From NCBI GenBank assembly GCA_964616465.1, contig CAZTTO010000006.1, positions 62,001-126,000 on the forward strand: a stretch of 64,000 bases of DNA, read 5' to 3'. Under the pieces are notes generated by a model. That model was not told where the DNA came from and made no database searches. It worked only from the letters and a program-made list of their open reading frames with translations. Every line of letters begins with the position of its first letter. Positions within the stretch are counted from its first letter, which is position 1. A program made the position numbers and the translations under genes. Origin of the DNA: JAFLBI01 sp964616465 (lineage in GTDB: Bacteria > Bacteroidota > Bacteroidia > Chitinophagales > Chitinophagaceae). Shown here piece by piece: positions 25,234-33,737 of the stretch.

Positions 25234-25261
25234 AAAAAATGACCCCTCTTTTGGGAGGGGT
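25234..25261 (-). terminator. Terminator of tRNA-Cys abutting a start codon
   Basis: On the minus strand ACCCCTC (25261-25255), a 6-nt loop and GAGGGGT (25248-25242) are followed by CATTTTTT. The next bases are the ATG of the 132-aa membrane protein. Confidence 0.8.
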
Positions 25262-25268
25262 TAATTGG

Positions 25269-25339
25269 AGGTCCCGAGCGGATTCGAACCGCTGTAGAAG
25301 CTTTTGCAGAGCTCTGCCTAGCCACTCGGCCACAGGACC
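25269..25339 (-). tRNA. tRNA-Cys (anticodon GCA)
   Basis: This is a 71-nt cloverleaf on the minus strand. Acceptor GGTCCTG pairs with CGGGACC, with discriminator U. Anticodon stem GAGCT/AGCTT with loop CTGCAAA gives GCA. T-loop TTCGAAT is present. The three bases after the discriminator (25268-25266) read CCA, so the 3' end appears encoded, unlike the other three tRNAs in the window. Confidence 0.96.
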
Positions 25340-25354
25340 ATGTTGATTGGGGTG

Positions 25355-25362
25355 CAAAAATA
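25355..25362 (-). promoter_or_regulatory. -7 element of the tRNA-Cys promoter
   Basis: TATTTTTG followed by CACC lies on the minus strand, 15 nt before the tRNA. About 18 nt upstream the sequence TTTTTAG replaces a canonical TTTG. Confidence 0.55.
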
Positions 25363-25417
25363 ATCGAATCGGACTAAAAATAAAATTCATTTTACGACCT
25401 TTACCGCAAATAGTCAT

Positions 25418-26290
25418 ATGAACAGAATAGCAGAAAGTGAATTAATCATCAATAGTAGAGGCGCTGTTTACCATTTGAATGTTCGACCAGAGGAGCTGGC
25501 CGATACCATAATAACCGTTGGTGACCCCGATCGCGTTGCTTTGGTCAGTAAATATTTTGACAACATTGAAGGAAAATACCAGCACCGCGAATTCATTACC
25601 CATACCGGAAGAATTGGAAAAAAAAGAATTTCAGTGGTATCTACAGGTATTGGCCCAGATAATATAGACATTGTATTGAACGAATTAGATGCCTTGGCCA
25701 ATATTGATTTCAATACAAGAACTATTCAACCTACCCTCAAATCACTTCAAATTATTCGAATTGGTACTTCTGGAGCCTTACAAGCAGATATTGATGTGGA
25801 TTCATGGGTTGCGAGTTCACATGGACTGGGATTAGATAATTTATTGAACTTTTACAGAAGAGAAACAACTATTGAAGAGGATGATGTTTTACAACAGTTT
25901 ATTGCACATACTCAAATAGGCAGTACAACCAATCCTTATATGTTTTCAGCAGGCACTTCCCTTTTGAAACATTTTGTAAAGGATTATCATCAAGGTATAA
26001 CAGTTACCTGTCCAGGATTTTATGGTCCGCAAGGAAGGGTTTTACGTTTGGGATTAACACAACCACAGCTCATTGATCGTTTAACAGAATTTCAGTATGG
26101 TCCATACAGGATAACTAATTTTGAAATGGAAACCAGCGCTATATATGGACTTGGTAAACTTTTGGGACATTCTTGTTTAAGTTTGAATGCCATTGTTGCT
26201 AATCGCGTAAAAAAAACATTTAGCAAAGATGGGGCTGCAGCAGTTGATCAACTCATTCAAAATAGCCTTCAAATTATTGCAGGAATATGA
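25418..26290 (+). CDS. Nucleoside phosphorylase (uridine phosphorylase-like)
   Basis: This 290-aa PNP/UDP-family enzyme cleaves a nucleoside with phosphate into base and ribose 1-phosphate for salvage. The N-terminal ITVGDPDRVALVSKYFD, the phosphate-site stretch RISVVSTGIGPDN, RIGTSGALQADI and the ribose-binding FEMETSAIYGLG (Glu of MET) are family hallmarks. Length is somewhat longer than the 250-260 aa of E. coli Udp. Exact base preference cannot be read from sequence. dapF overlaps its stop by 4 nt (ATGA). Confidence 0.88.
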   Translation: MNRIAESELIINSRGAVYHLNVRPEELADTIITVGDPDRVALVSKYFDNIEGKYQHREFITHTGRIGKKRISVVSTGIGPDNIDIVLNELDALANIDFNTRTIQPTLKSLQIIRIGTSGALQADIDVDSWVASSHGLGLDNLLNFYRRETTIEEDDVLQQFIAHTQIGSTTNPYMFSAGTSLLKHFVKDYHQGITVTCPGFYGPQGRVLRLGLTQPQLIDRLTEFQYGPYRITNFEMETSAIYGLGKLLGHSCLSLNAIVANRVKKTFSKDGAAAVDQLIQNSLQIIAGI

Positions 26291-27078
26291 GTCGTGTCAT
26301 TGAATTTTATAAATACCAGGGAACGGGAAATGATTTCATTATTCTTGATGGAAGAACGGATCACCCATCTTTAGATGAATCAACGATTGCAAAATGGTGT
26401 GATAGACGTTTTGGAATTGGAGCTGATGGATTAATGGTAGTACTTAATCCAACCGAAGCTGGTGCCGATTTCACCATGAAATACTACAACGCCGATGGAA
26501 AAGAAGGAAGCATGTGTGGTAATGGAGGCAGATCGATGGTACAATTTGTAGTAGATCAAGGATTGGTAAAACAGCGTTACAAATTCAATGCTGTGGATGG
26601 TTGGCATGAAGCTTTTGTGGACGACAATGGATGGGTACATTTACACATGACCTCTGTAAGTCAGGTGGAATCTACAGATACGAATTCTTATAAGTTGAAT
26701 ACAGGTTCCCCTCATTGGGTGCAATTTGTGCAAGAAATTGAAGAATTTCCAGTAGTAGATGCAGGTCAAGCAATCAGATATAGTTCAGCTTTCAAAAAAG
26801 AGGGCATTAATGTGAACTTTATAGAATGGCAGGGTGAAAAGCTGTTTGTGCGAACCTATGAAAGAGGGGTTGAAGGTGAAACTTATTCCTGTGGAACTGG
26901 CGTAACTGCAGCAGCTTTAGTAAGTAAAAAACATGCGCCTGGAACACACAGAGTTGCCATTAAAACTTTAGGAGGTTCACTTGCTGTTCAATTTCACGCA
27001 AATGAAGATGGAAGCTTTCAAGATATTTGGCTACAAGGTCCCGCTAAGTTTGTTTTCAAAGGAGAAATAACATTGTAG
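26287..27078 (+). CDS. dapF: Diaminopimelate epimerase
   Basis: This 263-aa enzyme interconverts LL- and meso-diaminopimelate in the lysine and peptidoglycan pathway. The two catalytic cysteines are present: C77 in SMCGNGGR and C202 in YSCGTGVTAAA. KYQGTGNDFIILD opens the N-terminal half, and ERGVEGETYSCGTG is typical of the second. It overlaps the nucleoside phosphorylase gene by 4 nt, so translation is probably coupled. A small hairpin, TCAAAG/CTTTGA, lies at 27101-27118 after it. Confidence 0.96.
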   Translation: MSRVIEFYKYQGTGNDFIILDGRTDHPSLDESTIAKWCDRRFGIGADGLMVVLNPTEAGADFTMKYYNADGKEGSMCGNGGRSMVQFVVDQGLVKQRYKFNAVDGWHEAFVDDNGWVHLHMTSVSQVESTDTNSYKLNTGSPHWVQFVQEIEEFPVVDAGQAIRYSSAFKKEGINVNFIEWQGEKLFVRTYERGVEGETYSCGTGVTAAALVSKKHAPGTHRVAIKTLGGSLAVQFHANEDGSFQDIWLQGPAKFVFKGEITL

Positions 27079-27138
27079 ATTAAATCTATATGACCAAACA
27101 TCAAAGCTCAAACTTTGAACGTACTTTCGCTAGAATAT

Positions 27139-27144
27139 AGGAGG
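27139..27144 (+). promoter_or_regulatory. Strong Shine-Dalgarno site of the CorA gene
   Basis: AGGAGG, 5 nt before ATG 27150. Most genes in this window have no such site, as usual for Bacteroidota, so it fixes the start codon and is unusual here. TACTTTCG at 27122-27129 may be a -7 variant. Confidence 0.7.
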
Positions 27145-27149
27145 AAACA

Positions 27150-28091
27150 ATGATCCAGTGTTTTAAAAATATTGATAACCAAACCGTTGAAATAGATAAG
27201 CCGGAAATTGGTTCTTGGGTCAATTTAGTACCACCCTTTCGCGATGAGGACTTTGAAACGTTGAGTGAAAGCTTGGATGTACCAATTGAATTTCTTAGAG
27301 ACTCGTTGGATATTGATGAGAGACCTCGTTATGAAATATCGGACAATGTTAAGTTCATTGTCATTAAAACACCTACTGAGAATAACTCATTCAATGATAG
27401 TGATGCCTTTTATATCACTATTCCTATTTGTATCATCTTAACGCATAATCAAATTATTACGGTTAATTCATTTGATAATGGGGCTATCAAAAAGTTCTTG
27501 AATACCTTTCAAAAACGCCATCCCGATAAAAAGAATATGATGGTATTGAAAATTTTTGAAAAGGTGGTACAAAATTTCTTAGAGTTCTTGAAAGAGATCA
27601 ATCATACCAGAAACCAGTATGAGCAAAGTTTATATGATAGCAACAGTAATGAGGACTTGTTGAATTTGATGCGCATACAGAAAAGTTTGGTGTATTTTGT
27701 TACCGCTCTTCGAAGCAATGAAATGCTTATGATGAAAATGGAGCGAACTAATTTTCTAGCATTAAACGAAGAAGAAAGAGAATTTCTGCAGGACTTAATC
27801 ATTGATACTAGCCAAGCACTTGAAATGGCGAATGTATATACCAATATCTTGAGTAGTACTTTAGATGCATTTGCTAGCATCATCAGCAATAACCAAAACC
27901 AGGTTTTGAAACGCCTTACTTCTGTAACCATCATCTTACAATTCCCTGTATTAGTAGCTAGTGTATACGGAATGAATGTAGATCACATTCCTTATGCCAA
28001 TTCACCATTCTCATTTTATATACCAATTGTTTTCTCCTTAGGAATATCAGTTGTCATTGGTATTTATTTCGCTAGAAAAAAACTGTTCTAA
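27150..28091 (+). CDS. CorA-family divalent cation transporter
   Basis: This 313-aa inner-membrane channel is for Mg2+ or other divalent cations. The N-terminal cytoplasmic alpha/beta domain (to about 150) and long stalk helix (about 160-255) lead to two C-terminal membrane helices (about 253-273 and 285-305). The signature GMN sits at the pore mouth in YGMNVDHIPY. The MPEL-like loop after it is replaced by HIPYANSPF, which is common in divergent CorA and ZntB-like members, so the ion is uncertain. A strong Shine-Dalgarno site precedes it, and the NUDIX gene overlaps its stop by 1 nt. Confidence 0.9.
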   Translation: MIQCFKNIDNQTVEIDKPEIGSWVNLVPPFRDEDFETLSESLDVPIEFLRDSLDIDERPRYEISDNVKFIVIKTPTENNSFNDSDAFYITIPICIILTHNQIITVNSFDNGAIKKFLNTFQKRHPDKKNMMVLKIFEKVVQNFLEFLKEINHTRNQYEQSLYDSNSNEDLLNLMRIQKSLVYFVTALRSNEMLMMKMERTNFLALNEEEREFLQDLIIDTSQALEMANVYTNILSSTLDAFASIISNNQNQVLKRLTSVTIILQFPVLVASVYGMNVDHIPYANSPFSFYIPIVFSLGISVVIGIYFARKKLF

Positions 28092-28546
28092 TGGGTCTAT
28101 TTAATGTTCGCGTATATGGTTTATTATTTGATAGCCAAAAACGCTTGCTGGTAAGTGATGAAAGAATTAAAGGAAAACACTATACGAAGTTGCCAGGTGG
28201 TGGACTTGAATTTGGAGAAGGAACTCGCGATTGTTTAAAAAGAGAATTTTTAGAAGAAACTGGTTTAGATGTAACTGTTCTCGACCATGTTTATACGACC
28301 GATTTTTTTCAAATTTCAGCTTTCAATCCGGCTCATCAAATCATATCCATTTACTACAAGGTTACTTGTAATGAACCTATTCATTTAGATACCATCTCAA
28401 CACCATTTGACTTTAGAGCTGACCAGTTAAATGATGCCCATAAAGATGCTGAAATCTTTCGATGGGTACCCTATCATGAACTACATCCAAATGTCTTCAG
28501 CTTACCAATTGATAAAATTGTTATAGAAAAACTACTTAATAACTAA
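28091..28546 (+). CDS. NUDIX hydrolase
   Basis: This 151-aa protein contains the complete Nudix box GX5EX7REUXEEXGU: from G37, E43, R51-E52, E55-E56 to G58. Such enzymes cleave nucleoside diphosphates linked to another moiety. The N-terminal VRVYGLLFDSQKRLLVSD is the usual first strand. Substrate cannot be inferred. Its ATG overlaps the TAA of the CorA gene (TAATG), so the two are translationally coupled. Confidence 0.92.
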   Translation: MGLFNVRVYGLLFDSQKRLLVSDERIKGKHYTKLPGGGLEFGEGTRDCLKREFLEETGLDVTVLDHVYTTDFFQISAFNPAHQIISIYYKVTCNEPIHLDTISTPFDFRADQLNDAHKDAEIFRWVPYHELHPNVFSLPIDKIVIEKLLNN

Positions 28547-28672
28547 ACAGAATAAGGCTAAAGTGTTGTTTTATTGTGTATTTTTTACACATTATTGGCA
28601 GTTTATTCACATCTTCAACATCATTGGGTTACAATCATTGATTTCTAAGAATTAATCAAAAAGCAAGCAATT

Positions 28673-28963
28673 ATGGTACAAAAAACTTATTTCAAGACAA
28701 AAGATTACTGTAAAGTAAAGTTCAATGTAGTGTTCGATCAGGCTGAAACCGTTGAAATTTTAGGTTTAAATAGCGATTGGGAAAAGGGCATTATAATGAG
28801 CAAGAAAAAAGACGGTACATTTTCATGCGATGTACAACTTCCGAAAAATTCTACCCACGAATTCTTATACCGCGTTAATCAATCAAATTGGGCTGCAGAA
28901 GAAGAAGCTGACGGAAACGTTCCTAATCCTTACGGCGGAACGAATAGTCTATTGGTTCTGTAG
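28673..28963 (+). CDS. Isoamylase early-set (CBM48/AMPK-beta-like) protein
   Basis: This 96-aa protein is a single glycogen-binding E-set domain. KVKFNVVFDQAETVEILGLNSDWEKG has the expected beta strands and tryptophan, DGTFSCDVQLPKNSTHEFLYRVN the second half, and NPYGGTNSLLVL the final strand. There is no signal peptide and no catalytic partner, so it is likely a cytoplasmic carbohydrate-binding or regulatory protein. The 126 bp upstream contain TATTTTTTAC near 28579 but no clear promoter. A convergent hairpin follows. Confidence 0.85.
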   Translation: MVQKTYFKTKDYCKVKFNVVFDQAETVEILGLNSDWEKGIIMSKKKDGTFSCDVQLPKNSTHEFLYRVNQSNWAAEEEADGNVPNPYGGTNSLLVL

Positions 28964-28967
28964 CAAA

Positions 28968-29002
28968 TTTGGAAGCGGTTTAGTTAATCGATCGCTTCCA
29001 AA
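28968..29002. terminator. Convergent hairpin after the CBM48-like gene
   Basis: TTTGGAAGCG (28968-28977) pairs with CGCTTCCAAA (28993-29002) around a 15-nt loop that contains the stop codon of the minus-strand transporter. No long T run follows on either strand, so it may be weak. Confidence 0.55.
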
Positions 29003-29805
29003 CTATTTTCCTTATTCATGGCCGCTTTTTTCATTGCCATTGCTGTGGTTGGGCCTAAATAACGCTCAATTAAGTAGTGCATGAGGTAAATGACTGGGGT
29101 TAATGCAAGTGCAACTACAGCCTTGTAGATATAGTTGACTGTCCCTACTGCAAGAAACAACTTAAACGACCAAACAAAATCGCCCTCTTTTGCTCCTATC
29201 CTACTGCCTACATAAAAGGCAATAAAGAGTACCACATAACTATCTATGAATTGAGAAATAAATGTGGATCCCGTAGCTCTTAGCCAAATCATTTTTTCTC
29301 CAGTGGCTTGTTTGATCTTATGAAAAGCCATTACATCAATAAGCTGACCTAATAAGAACGCTACTAGCGAACCTATTATAATTTTTCCTCCTTGTCCAAG
29401 TACACTCTCATAAGCTAATTCCATATTTGGCACTCCCGTACTTACTTTACTACTCACAAAAAATGGAGCAGGCTCTAATTCCATAGCACCGTAAAACATC
29501 AAAAAAGCATACGCTATTAATCCAGCAGCTAAAAACGATAAAAACCGAACCCCTTTCTGACCATAGTATTCATTTATTATATCGGTCATAATAAAGACAA
29601 CGGGCCACAACAGCACACCTGCAGTTAAATTCAAACTCAAAAGTTCTCCAAAAACATTGATTTCAAGAGGGGCAAATCCGAATGTCTTTTCTAGCGAAAA
29701 AATCTTCACTCCAATTACCTCGGCAATGAGTGCATTGGCAACAAAAAATCCACCTAAAATTAGAAATAAGCGGGTAGGCTTATCCTGCGTAATTTTTGTA
29801 ATCAT
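28984..29805 (-). CDS. Queuosine precursor transporter (YhhQ/DUF165 family)
   Basis: This 273-aa protein has about six membrane helices. VANALIAEVIGVKIFSL near the N-terminus, IMTDIINEYYGQKGVRFLSF and a late QLIDVMAFHKIK and ISQFIDSYVVLFIAFYVG are the conserved YhhQ motifs, with the charged DIINE and QFID elements in membrane segments. Members import queuine or preQ0/preQ1 for tRNA modification. It overlaps the upstream 93-aa gene by 4 nt (ATGA), so both are translated from one message. Confidence 0.9.
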   Translation of the reverse strand: MITKITQDKPTRLFLILGGFFVANALIAEVIGVKIFSLEKTFGFAPLEINVFGELLSLNLTAGVLLWPVVFIMTDIINEYYGQKGVRFLSFLAAGLIAYAFLMFYGAMELEPAPFFVSSKVSTGVPNMELAYESVLGQGGKIIIGSLVAFLLGQLIDVMAFHKIKQATGEKMIWLRATGSTFISQFIDSYVVLFIAFYVGSRIGAKEGDFVWSFKLFLAVGTVNYIYKAVVALALTPVIYLMHYLIERYLGPTTAMAMKKAAMNKENSLEAID

Positions 29806-30083
29806 GTTAAAAAGAAGTAAACAATTTGAAACACAAAAATGATCAAATTGAAAGTTGAAAGATATTTGGGTAAAGCTTCTTCTTGATTGTTAGTTCTCCT
29901 CAATAACTGTATTCCCCATGTAATGACATTGCAAATAGGTGAAAGAAAGAAGCCTAGTATTATAATGGTTCCATCGGCCCATTGCTGATGCATTTGCCAT
30001 CCACTATGCCTGAAAATACAGGCCAGTATAAACATGAGGTTACAAATGAAAGCAACCCGATGCATAAATAATAGGCGTACCAT
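29802..30083 (-). CDS. Small membrane protein upstream of the queuosine transporter
   Basis: This 93-aa protein has a hydrophobic first third, a second hydrophobic stretch (about 38-62) and a C-terminal membrane helix ending FLT. It resembles short multi-pass proteins found widely in Bacteroidota, but I assign no family. The stop overlaps the transporter ATG by 4 nt. The divergent YfhO-like gene starts 52 bp away. Confidence 0.65.
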   Translation of the reverse strand: MVRLLFMHRVAFICNLMFILACIFRHSGWQMHQQWADGTIIILGFFLSPICNVITWGIQLLRRTNNQEEALPKYLSTFNLIIFVFQIVYFFLT

Positions 30084-30135
30084 GACTTTTATTCGTTGAA
30101 AATACCATTAATTTGCTAACCTCAAAATCTTTTCG

Positions 30136-32625
30136 ATGAATCAGTTTTCGTGGAAATCATTGTTACCGCATGGTATAGCAATTGCTGTTTTTTTGATTAT
30201 TTCAGTGTTGTATTGCAAACCGGCTCTAGAAGGCATGGTGCTAACTCAGAGTGATATTGCACATTGGAAAGGAATGGCCAAGGATGCCGAAGATTATAAA
30301 GCCATTCATGGTAATTATCCATTATGGACGAAAAGCATGTTTGGTGGAATGCCTGCCTATCAAATTACAGGCGCCAATAGCAACAATTTAATCACCCCCT
30401 ATTCTCATAAAATTTTATCGCTGTTTCTACCAGAGCCAATAAGCTTTTTCTTTTTAGCGTGTATCGGATTCTACATATTAGCCATCAGTTTAGGTGTACG
30501 TTCCTGGATAGGTATTTTGGGGGCTCTTATGTATGCTTACGCAACATACAACCCAATTATTATAGCTGTTGGACACGTTACAAAAATGTACGCAATTGCC
30601 TATATGCCTGCTTTGCTGGCTGGTGTAATTCTGATTCTCAAAAAGCAATACTGGATAGGAACAGCCATGACGGCTCTATTTAGTTCACTGCTTATATCCA
30701 TGAACCATTTGCAAATCACTTACTACTTCTTTTTAATGGCTGTAGTACTTGGATTGGTGTATTTGATTGAATTTGCACGCGAGAAGGCTTACACACACTT
30801 AGCAAAATCGGTTGGACTAGCACTCATTGCGGCACTTGCAGGTATTGCATCGAATGCAGTTGTTTTGCTAACAACGTATGATTACTCTAAAGCTACCATG
30901 CGAGGTGGTTCAATTAGTCACGCAGCGCAATCTGATGCAAATAAGAATTATGGAAAAGGCGGATTAAGTGTTGATTATGCATTTAGTTGGAGCTATGGTA
31001 TTGCTGAAACATTTACTTTCTTCATTCCAAACTTCTACGGCGGAAGCAGTGATGGTGGTCAATTGGGTGAAGGCTCTAAAGTAGTAGCTAAATTGACTTC
31101 TTTGGGCGTTCCTGATGATCAGGCTGTGCAGTTTTCAAAGTCTTTACCAACTTATTGGGGTGACCAACCCGGCACTTCTGGTCCTGTTTATTTAGGAGCC
31201 CTCACTTGTTTATTATTCATTTTTGCAATGGTTTATTTGAAGGGGCCGTTGAAATGGTGGGCACTTGCAATCACAATTATTTCTGTGATGATGAGTTGGG
31301 GTAAAAACTTCTCAGCATTCAATGAATTCCTATTCAGCTACCTACCTTTCTACAATAAATTCAGAGCGCCTAGTATGATATTAGTAATCCCTCAATTGGT
31401 GTTCCCAATGATGGGTATTTTGGCATTGAATCAATTTTTGAATGAACCTGATTCGAGAAAAGCTGAATTAAAAAAGGTCCTTCAAACCACCCTTTATATT
31501 GCAGGCGGATTAATTGCAATCATGTTTGTTGCATACATCAGTATGTCTTTTACTAGTAGCAATGATGAGCAACTCAGGAATTATTTATTGCAAGCTTTTG
31601 GAAATAACAGCGAAGCCGGCACATCTGTTTTCAATGCGTTTATTGAAGATAGAAAACAACTTTTCTTGATGGATTTGCTTCGCTCTACTGCTATTATGTT
31701 TGCTGGTATTGCGCTGATCTGGGCGTTTGTGCATCAAAAATTAGCTGTTAAATGGGCTGCCTATGCTTGGATTGTTTTGATATTAATTGATTTAATGCCT
31801 ATTGATAGAAGATACTTGAATAGTAATAACTTCATTGAGAGTGGCGATTATGACCAAGCTTTTCAATTTGTACCTTCTGGCATCGACAATATGATTCAAC
31901 AAGATACCAGTGATTATCGCGTATTTAATCTATCATCTGGTGATCCATTCTCAGATGCTATCACTGCTTATCATCATAAATCAGTGGGTGGCTACCATCC
32001 AGCAAAACTTTCTCTCACAGAAGATGTATTGAACGAACATCTACGTAAGAATCCCCTTACGCTTCCCATCTTACACATGTTGAATACTAAGTACATTATT
32101 GTACCAGGAGACGATAGAAAGCCTCGCTTGCAAGTAAATCCAGAAGCTTGTGGTCCAGTTTGGTTGGTAAAGGGTATACAACAAGTGACAGATGCAAATG
32201 AAGCATTGAAAAAAATTGGAGATTTCAATCCAGCAGACACTGCAATTATAGAATCAACTGTCGCAAAAGAAATACCTGCTTTTCAGTGGGATAGTACTGC
32301 AAGTATTCAGGTAGTTAAAAACGATAATGATTATGTTGAATACAGTTTCTCTGGCAACCAAGCCCAGTTTGCTGTATTCAGTGAAGTTTACTACAACAGA
32401 GGCTGGAAAGCCTTTATTGATGGAAAAGAAGCTCCAATTTATCAGGTGAACTATTTGCTTAGAGGTATGCATATACCAGCGGGAAGTAAATCTATCACAT
32501 TCAGTTTTGAACCAAGTTCTTATACCACAGGCAGAATGCTGACTGGTGTTGGACAATTCCTCATGCTTGGGTTTGTTTTAGCTGGAATTGCAATGGCTTA
32601 CAGGTCTAAAAAAGAAGCTGTCTAA
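30136..32625 (+). CDS. YfhO-like membrane protein (GT-C-type glycosyltransferase family)
   Basis: This 829-aa protein has more than ten membrane helices spread from about residue 12 to 550 and a final one near 805. A periplasmic domain follows the main block. LTQSDIAHWKGMAKDAEDY in the first loop carries the conserved acidic residue of GT-C enzymes, and SMFGGMPAYQITG follows. Members in Gram-positives (YfhO) add sugars to lipoteichoic acid; in Bacteroidota the role is not settled. It is the first gene of an eight-gene glycan cluster, with the next gene 2 bp away. Confidence 0.85.
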   Translation: MNQFSWKSLLPHGIAIAVFLIISVLYCKPALEGMVLTQSDIAHWKGMAKDAEDYKAIHGNYPLWTKSMFGGMPAYQITGANSNNLITPYSHKILSLFLPEPISFFFLACIGFYILAISLGVRSWIGILGALMYAYATYNPIIIAVGHVTKMYAIAYMPALLAGVILILKKQYWIGTAMTALFSSLLISMNHLQITYYFFLMAVVLGLVYLIEFAREKAYTHLAKSVGLALIAALAGIASNAVVLLTTYDYSKATMRGGSISHAAQSDANKNYGKGGLSVDYAFSWSYGIAETFTFFIPNFYGGSSDGGQLGEGSKVVAKLTSLGVPDDQAVQFSKSLPTYWGDQPGTSGPVYLGALTCLLFIFAMVYLKGPLKWWALAITIISVMMSWGKNFSAFNEFLFSYLPFYNKFRAPSMILVIPQLVFPMMGILALNQFLNEPDSRKAELKKVLQTTLYIAGGLIAIMFVAYISMSFTSSNDEQLRNYLLQAFGNNSEAGTSVFNAFIEDRKQLFLMDLLRSTAIMFAGIALIWAFVHQKLAVKWAAYAWIVLILIDLMPIDRRYLNSNNFIESGDYDQAFQFVPSGIDNMIQQDTSDYRVFNLSSGDPFSDAITAYHHKSVGGYHPAKLSLTEDVLNEHLRKNPLTLPILHMLNTKYIIVPGDDRKPRLQVNPEACGPVWLVKGIQQVTDANEALKKIGDFNPADTAIIESTVAKEIPAFQWDSTASIQVVKNDNDYVEYSFSGNQAQFAVFSEVYYNRGWKAFIDGKEAPIYQVNYLLRGMHIPAGSKSITFSFEPSSYTTGRMLTGVGQFLMLGFVLAGIAMAYRSKKEAV

Positions 32626-32627
32626 AT

Positions 32628-33719
32628 GTGGCTAGGGTAGCAATTGTAGCATGGTATCCAATTCTGCCTAACAGATATGGTGGACAACAAGCAGTGCACT
32701 CAATGTGGGAGGTTGCAGCTGTGCAAAATGTAGCATACTGTATAGGCCCCTCAATTGGTAAGAATCTGCCAATACCTGAAAATTATCTTCCTCTATTCAC
32801 AGGAAGCAAACGAGATCTTATTTCAATCAGAACGTTTAGAAGTCTAGGGAAATTAATTCGTGATAAAAAAATAGATGTTGTAATTATTGAGCATCCATAT
32901 TTGGCATGGATGTGTTGGCTACTTCAATTCTTTCAACCAATAAAATGGGGTATTCATGCGCATAATATTGAGTGGGAAAGATTTAAAAACCATGGAGCAA
33001 ATGGATGGAGATTACTCAAACTGTATGAAGGCTGGGCATTCAAGCAAGCTCATTTCAGCATATGGCTTAATGCAATTGAGCGGGATTGGGCACTACAATC
33101 ATGGAAGATAGATTTAAGTAAAACTATACACCTACTTCCTTTGATGTCACCTAAAACATTCATAGGATCAGCAAAAGAGGAAATATGCAAGAGGCACGAG
33201 ATTGCAACTACAAGCACCATCGTTTTGTTTTCTGGAACGCTTGATTATTTTCCTAATGCAAAGGCAGTAGAAATGATTTATTCTGTAATTGCACCATCAC
33301 TAGCTTTTAAAAAAGAAGTTCAATTTTTAATCACAGGCAGATTACAGAAAAGGGAATATAAATATCTAAAAAAACTACATCAACCACAAGTTCACTTTAT
33401 AGGTGAAGTACTTGATGTAGACTTGTACATGCAAGCTGCTGATGTGTTTATTATACCTATACTTGATTCAAGTGGAGTTAAATTGAAGCTATTGCAAGCG
33501 CTCTCAAATCATACTCCTGTGATTGCTTTTAAATCTACTGCAAATGGACTTCCTATGGAACTATTAGAAAACCCCGTAAGATTAATTGAAGATGGTAATA
33601 CGGATGCCTTTGCACAAGCAATAATAACCGCACCACAAAAACCAGTAGAACTTGATATTCAGTTTTGGAAAAAAATGAGTCCAGAATATCAGTCAGAACA
33701 ACTCTCAGCTATCATCTAG
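32628..33719 (+). CDS. Glycosyltransferase, GT4-like (GT-B fold)
   Basis: This 363-aa protein has a short N-terminal Rossmann-like half and a recognisable C-terminal nucleotide-sugar half: FSGTLDYFPNAKAVEM, FLITGRLQK, VHFIGEVLDVDLYMQAADVFIIP and GVKLKLLQALSNHTPVIAF, which is the donor-site region with the acidic residue replaced by K-L-L-Q. The start is GTG at 32628 because the ATG two bases earlier is in another frame and closes quickly. It is the second gene in the glycan cluster. Confidence 0.85.
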   Translation: MARVAIVAWYPILPNRYGGQQAVHSMWEVAAVQNVAYCIGPSIGKNLPIPENYLPLFTGSKRDLISIRTFRSLGKLIRDKKIDVVIIEHPYLAWMCWLLQFFQPIKWGIHAHNIEWERFKNHGANGWRLLKLYEGWAFKQAHFSIWLNAIERDWALQSWKIDLSKTIHLLPLMSPKTFIGSAKEEICKRHEIATTSTIVLFSGTLDYFPNAKAVEMIYSVIAPSLAFKKEVQFLITGRLQKREYKYLKKLHQPQVHFIGEVLDVDLYMQAADVFIIPILDSSGVKLKLLQALSNHTPVIAFKSTANGLPMELLENPVRLIEDGNTDAFAQAIITAPQKPVELDIQFWKKMSPEYQSEQLSAII

Positions 33720-33737
33720 TATCTTTGTTTCAACAAC

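Noticed and set aside
24851..25264. Open frame of 137 codons on the plus strand opposite the 132-aa membrane protein
   Set aside because: It is a complement shadow; the minus-strand frame shows membrane helices and a matching terminator.
24995..25417. Open frame of 140 codons on the minus strand across tRNA-Cys
   Set aside because: It spans the tRNA and its terminator and overlaps the four-helix protein in another frame.
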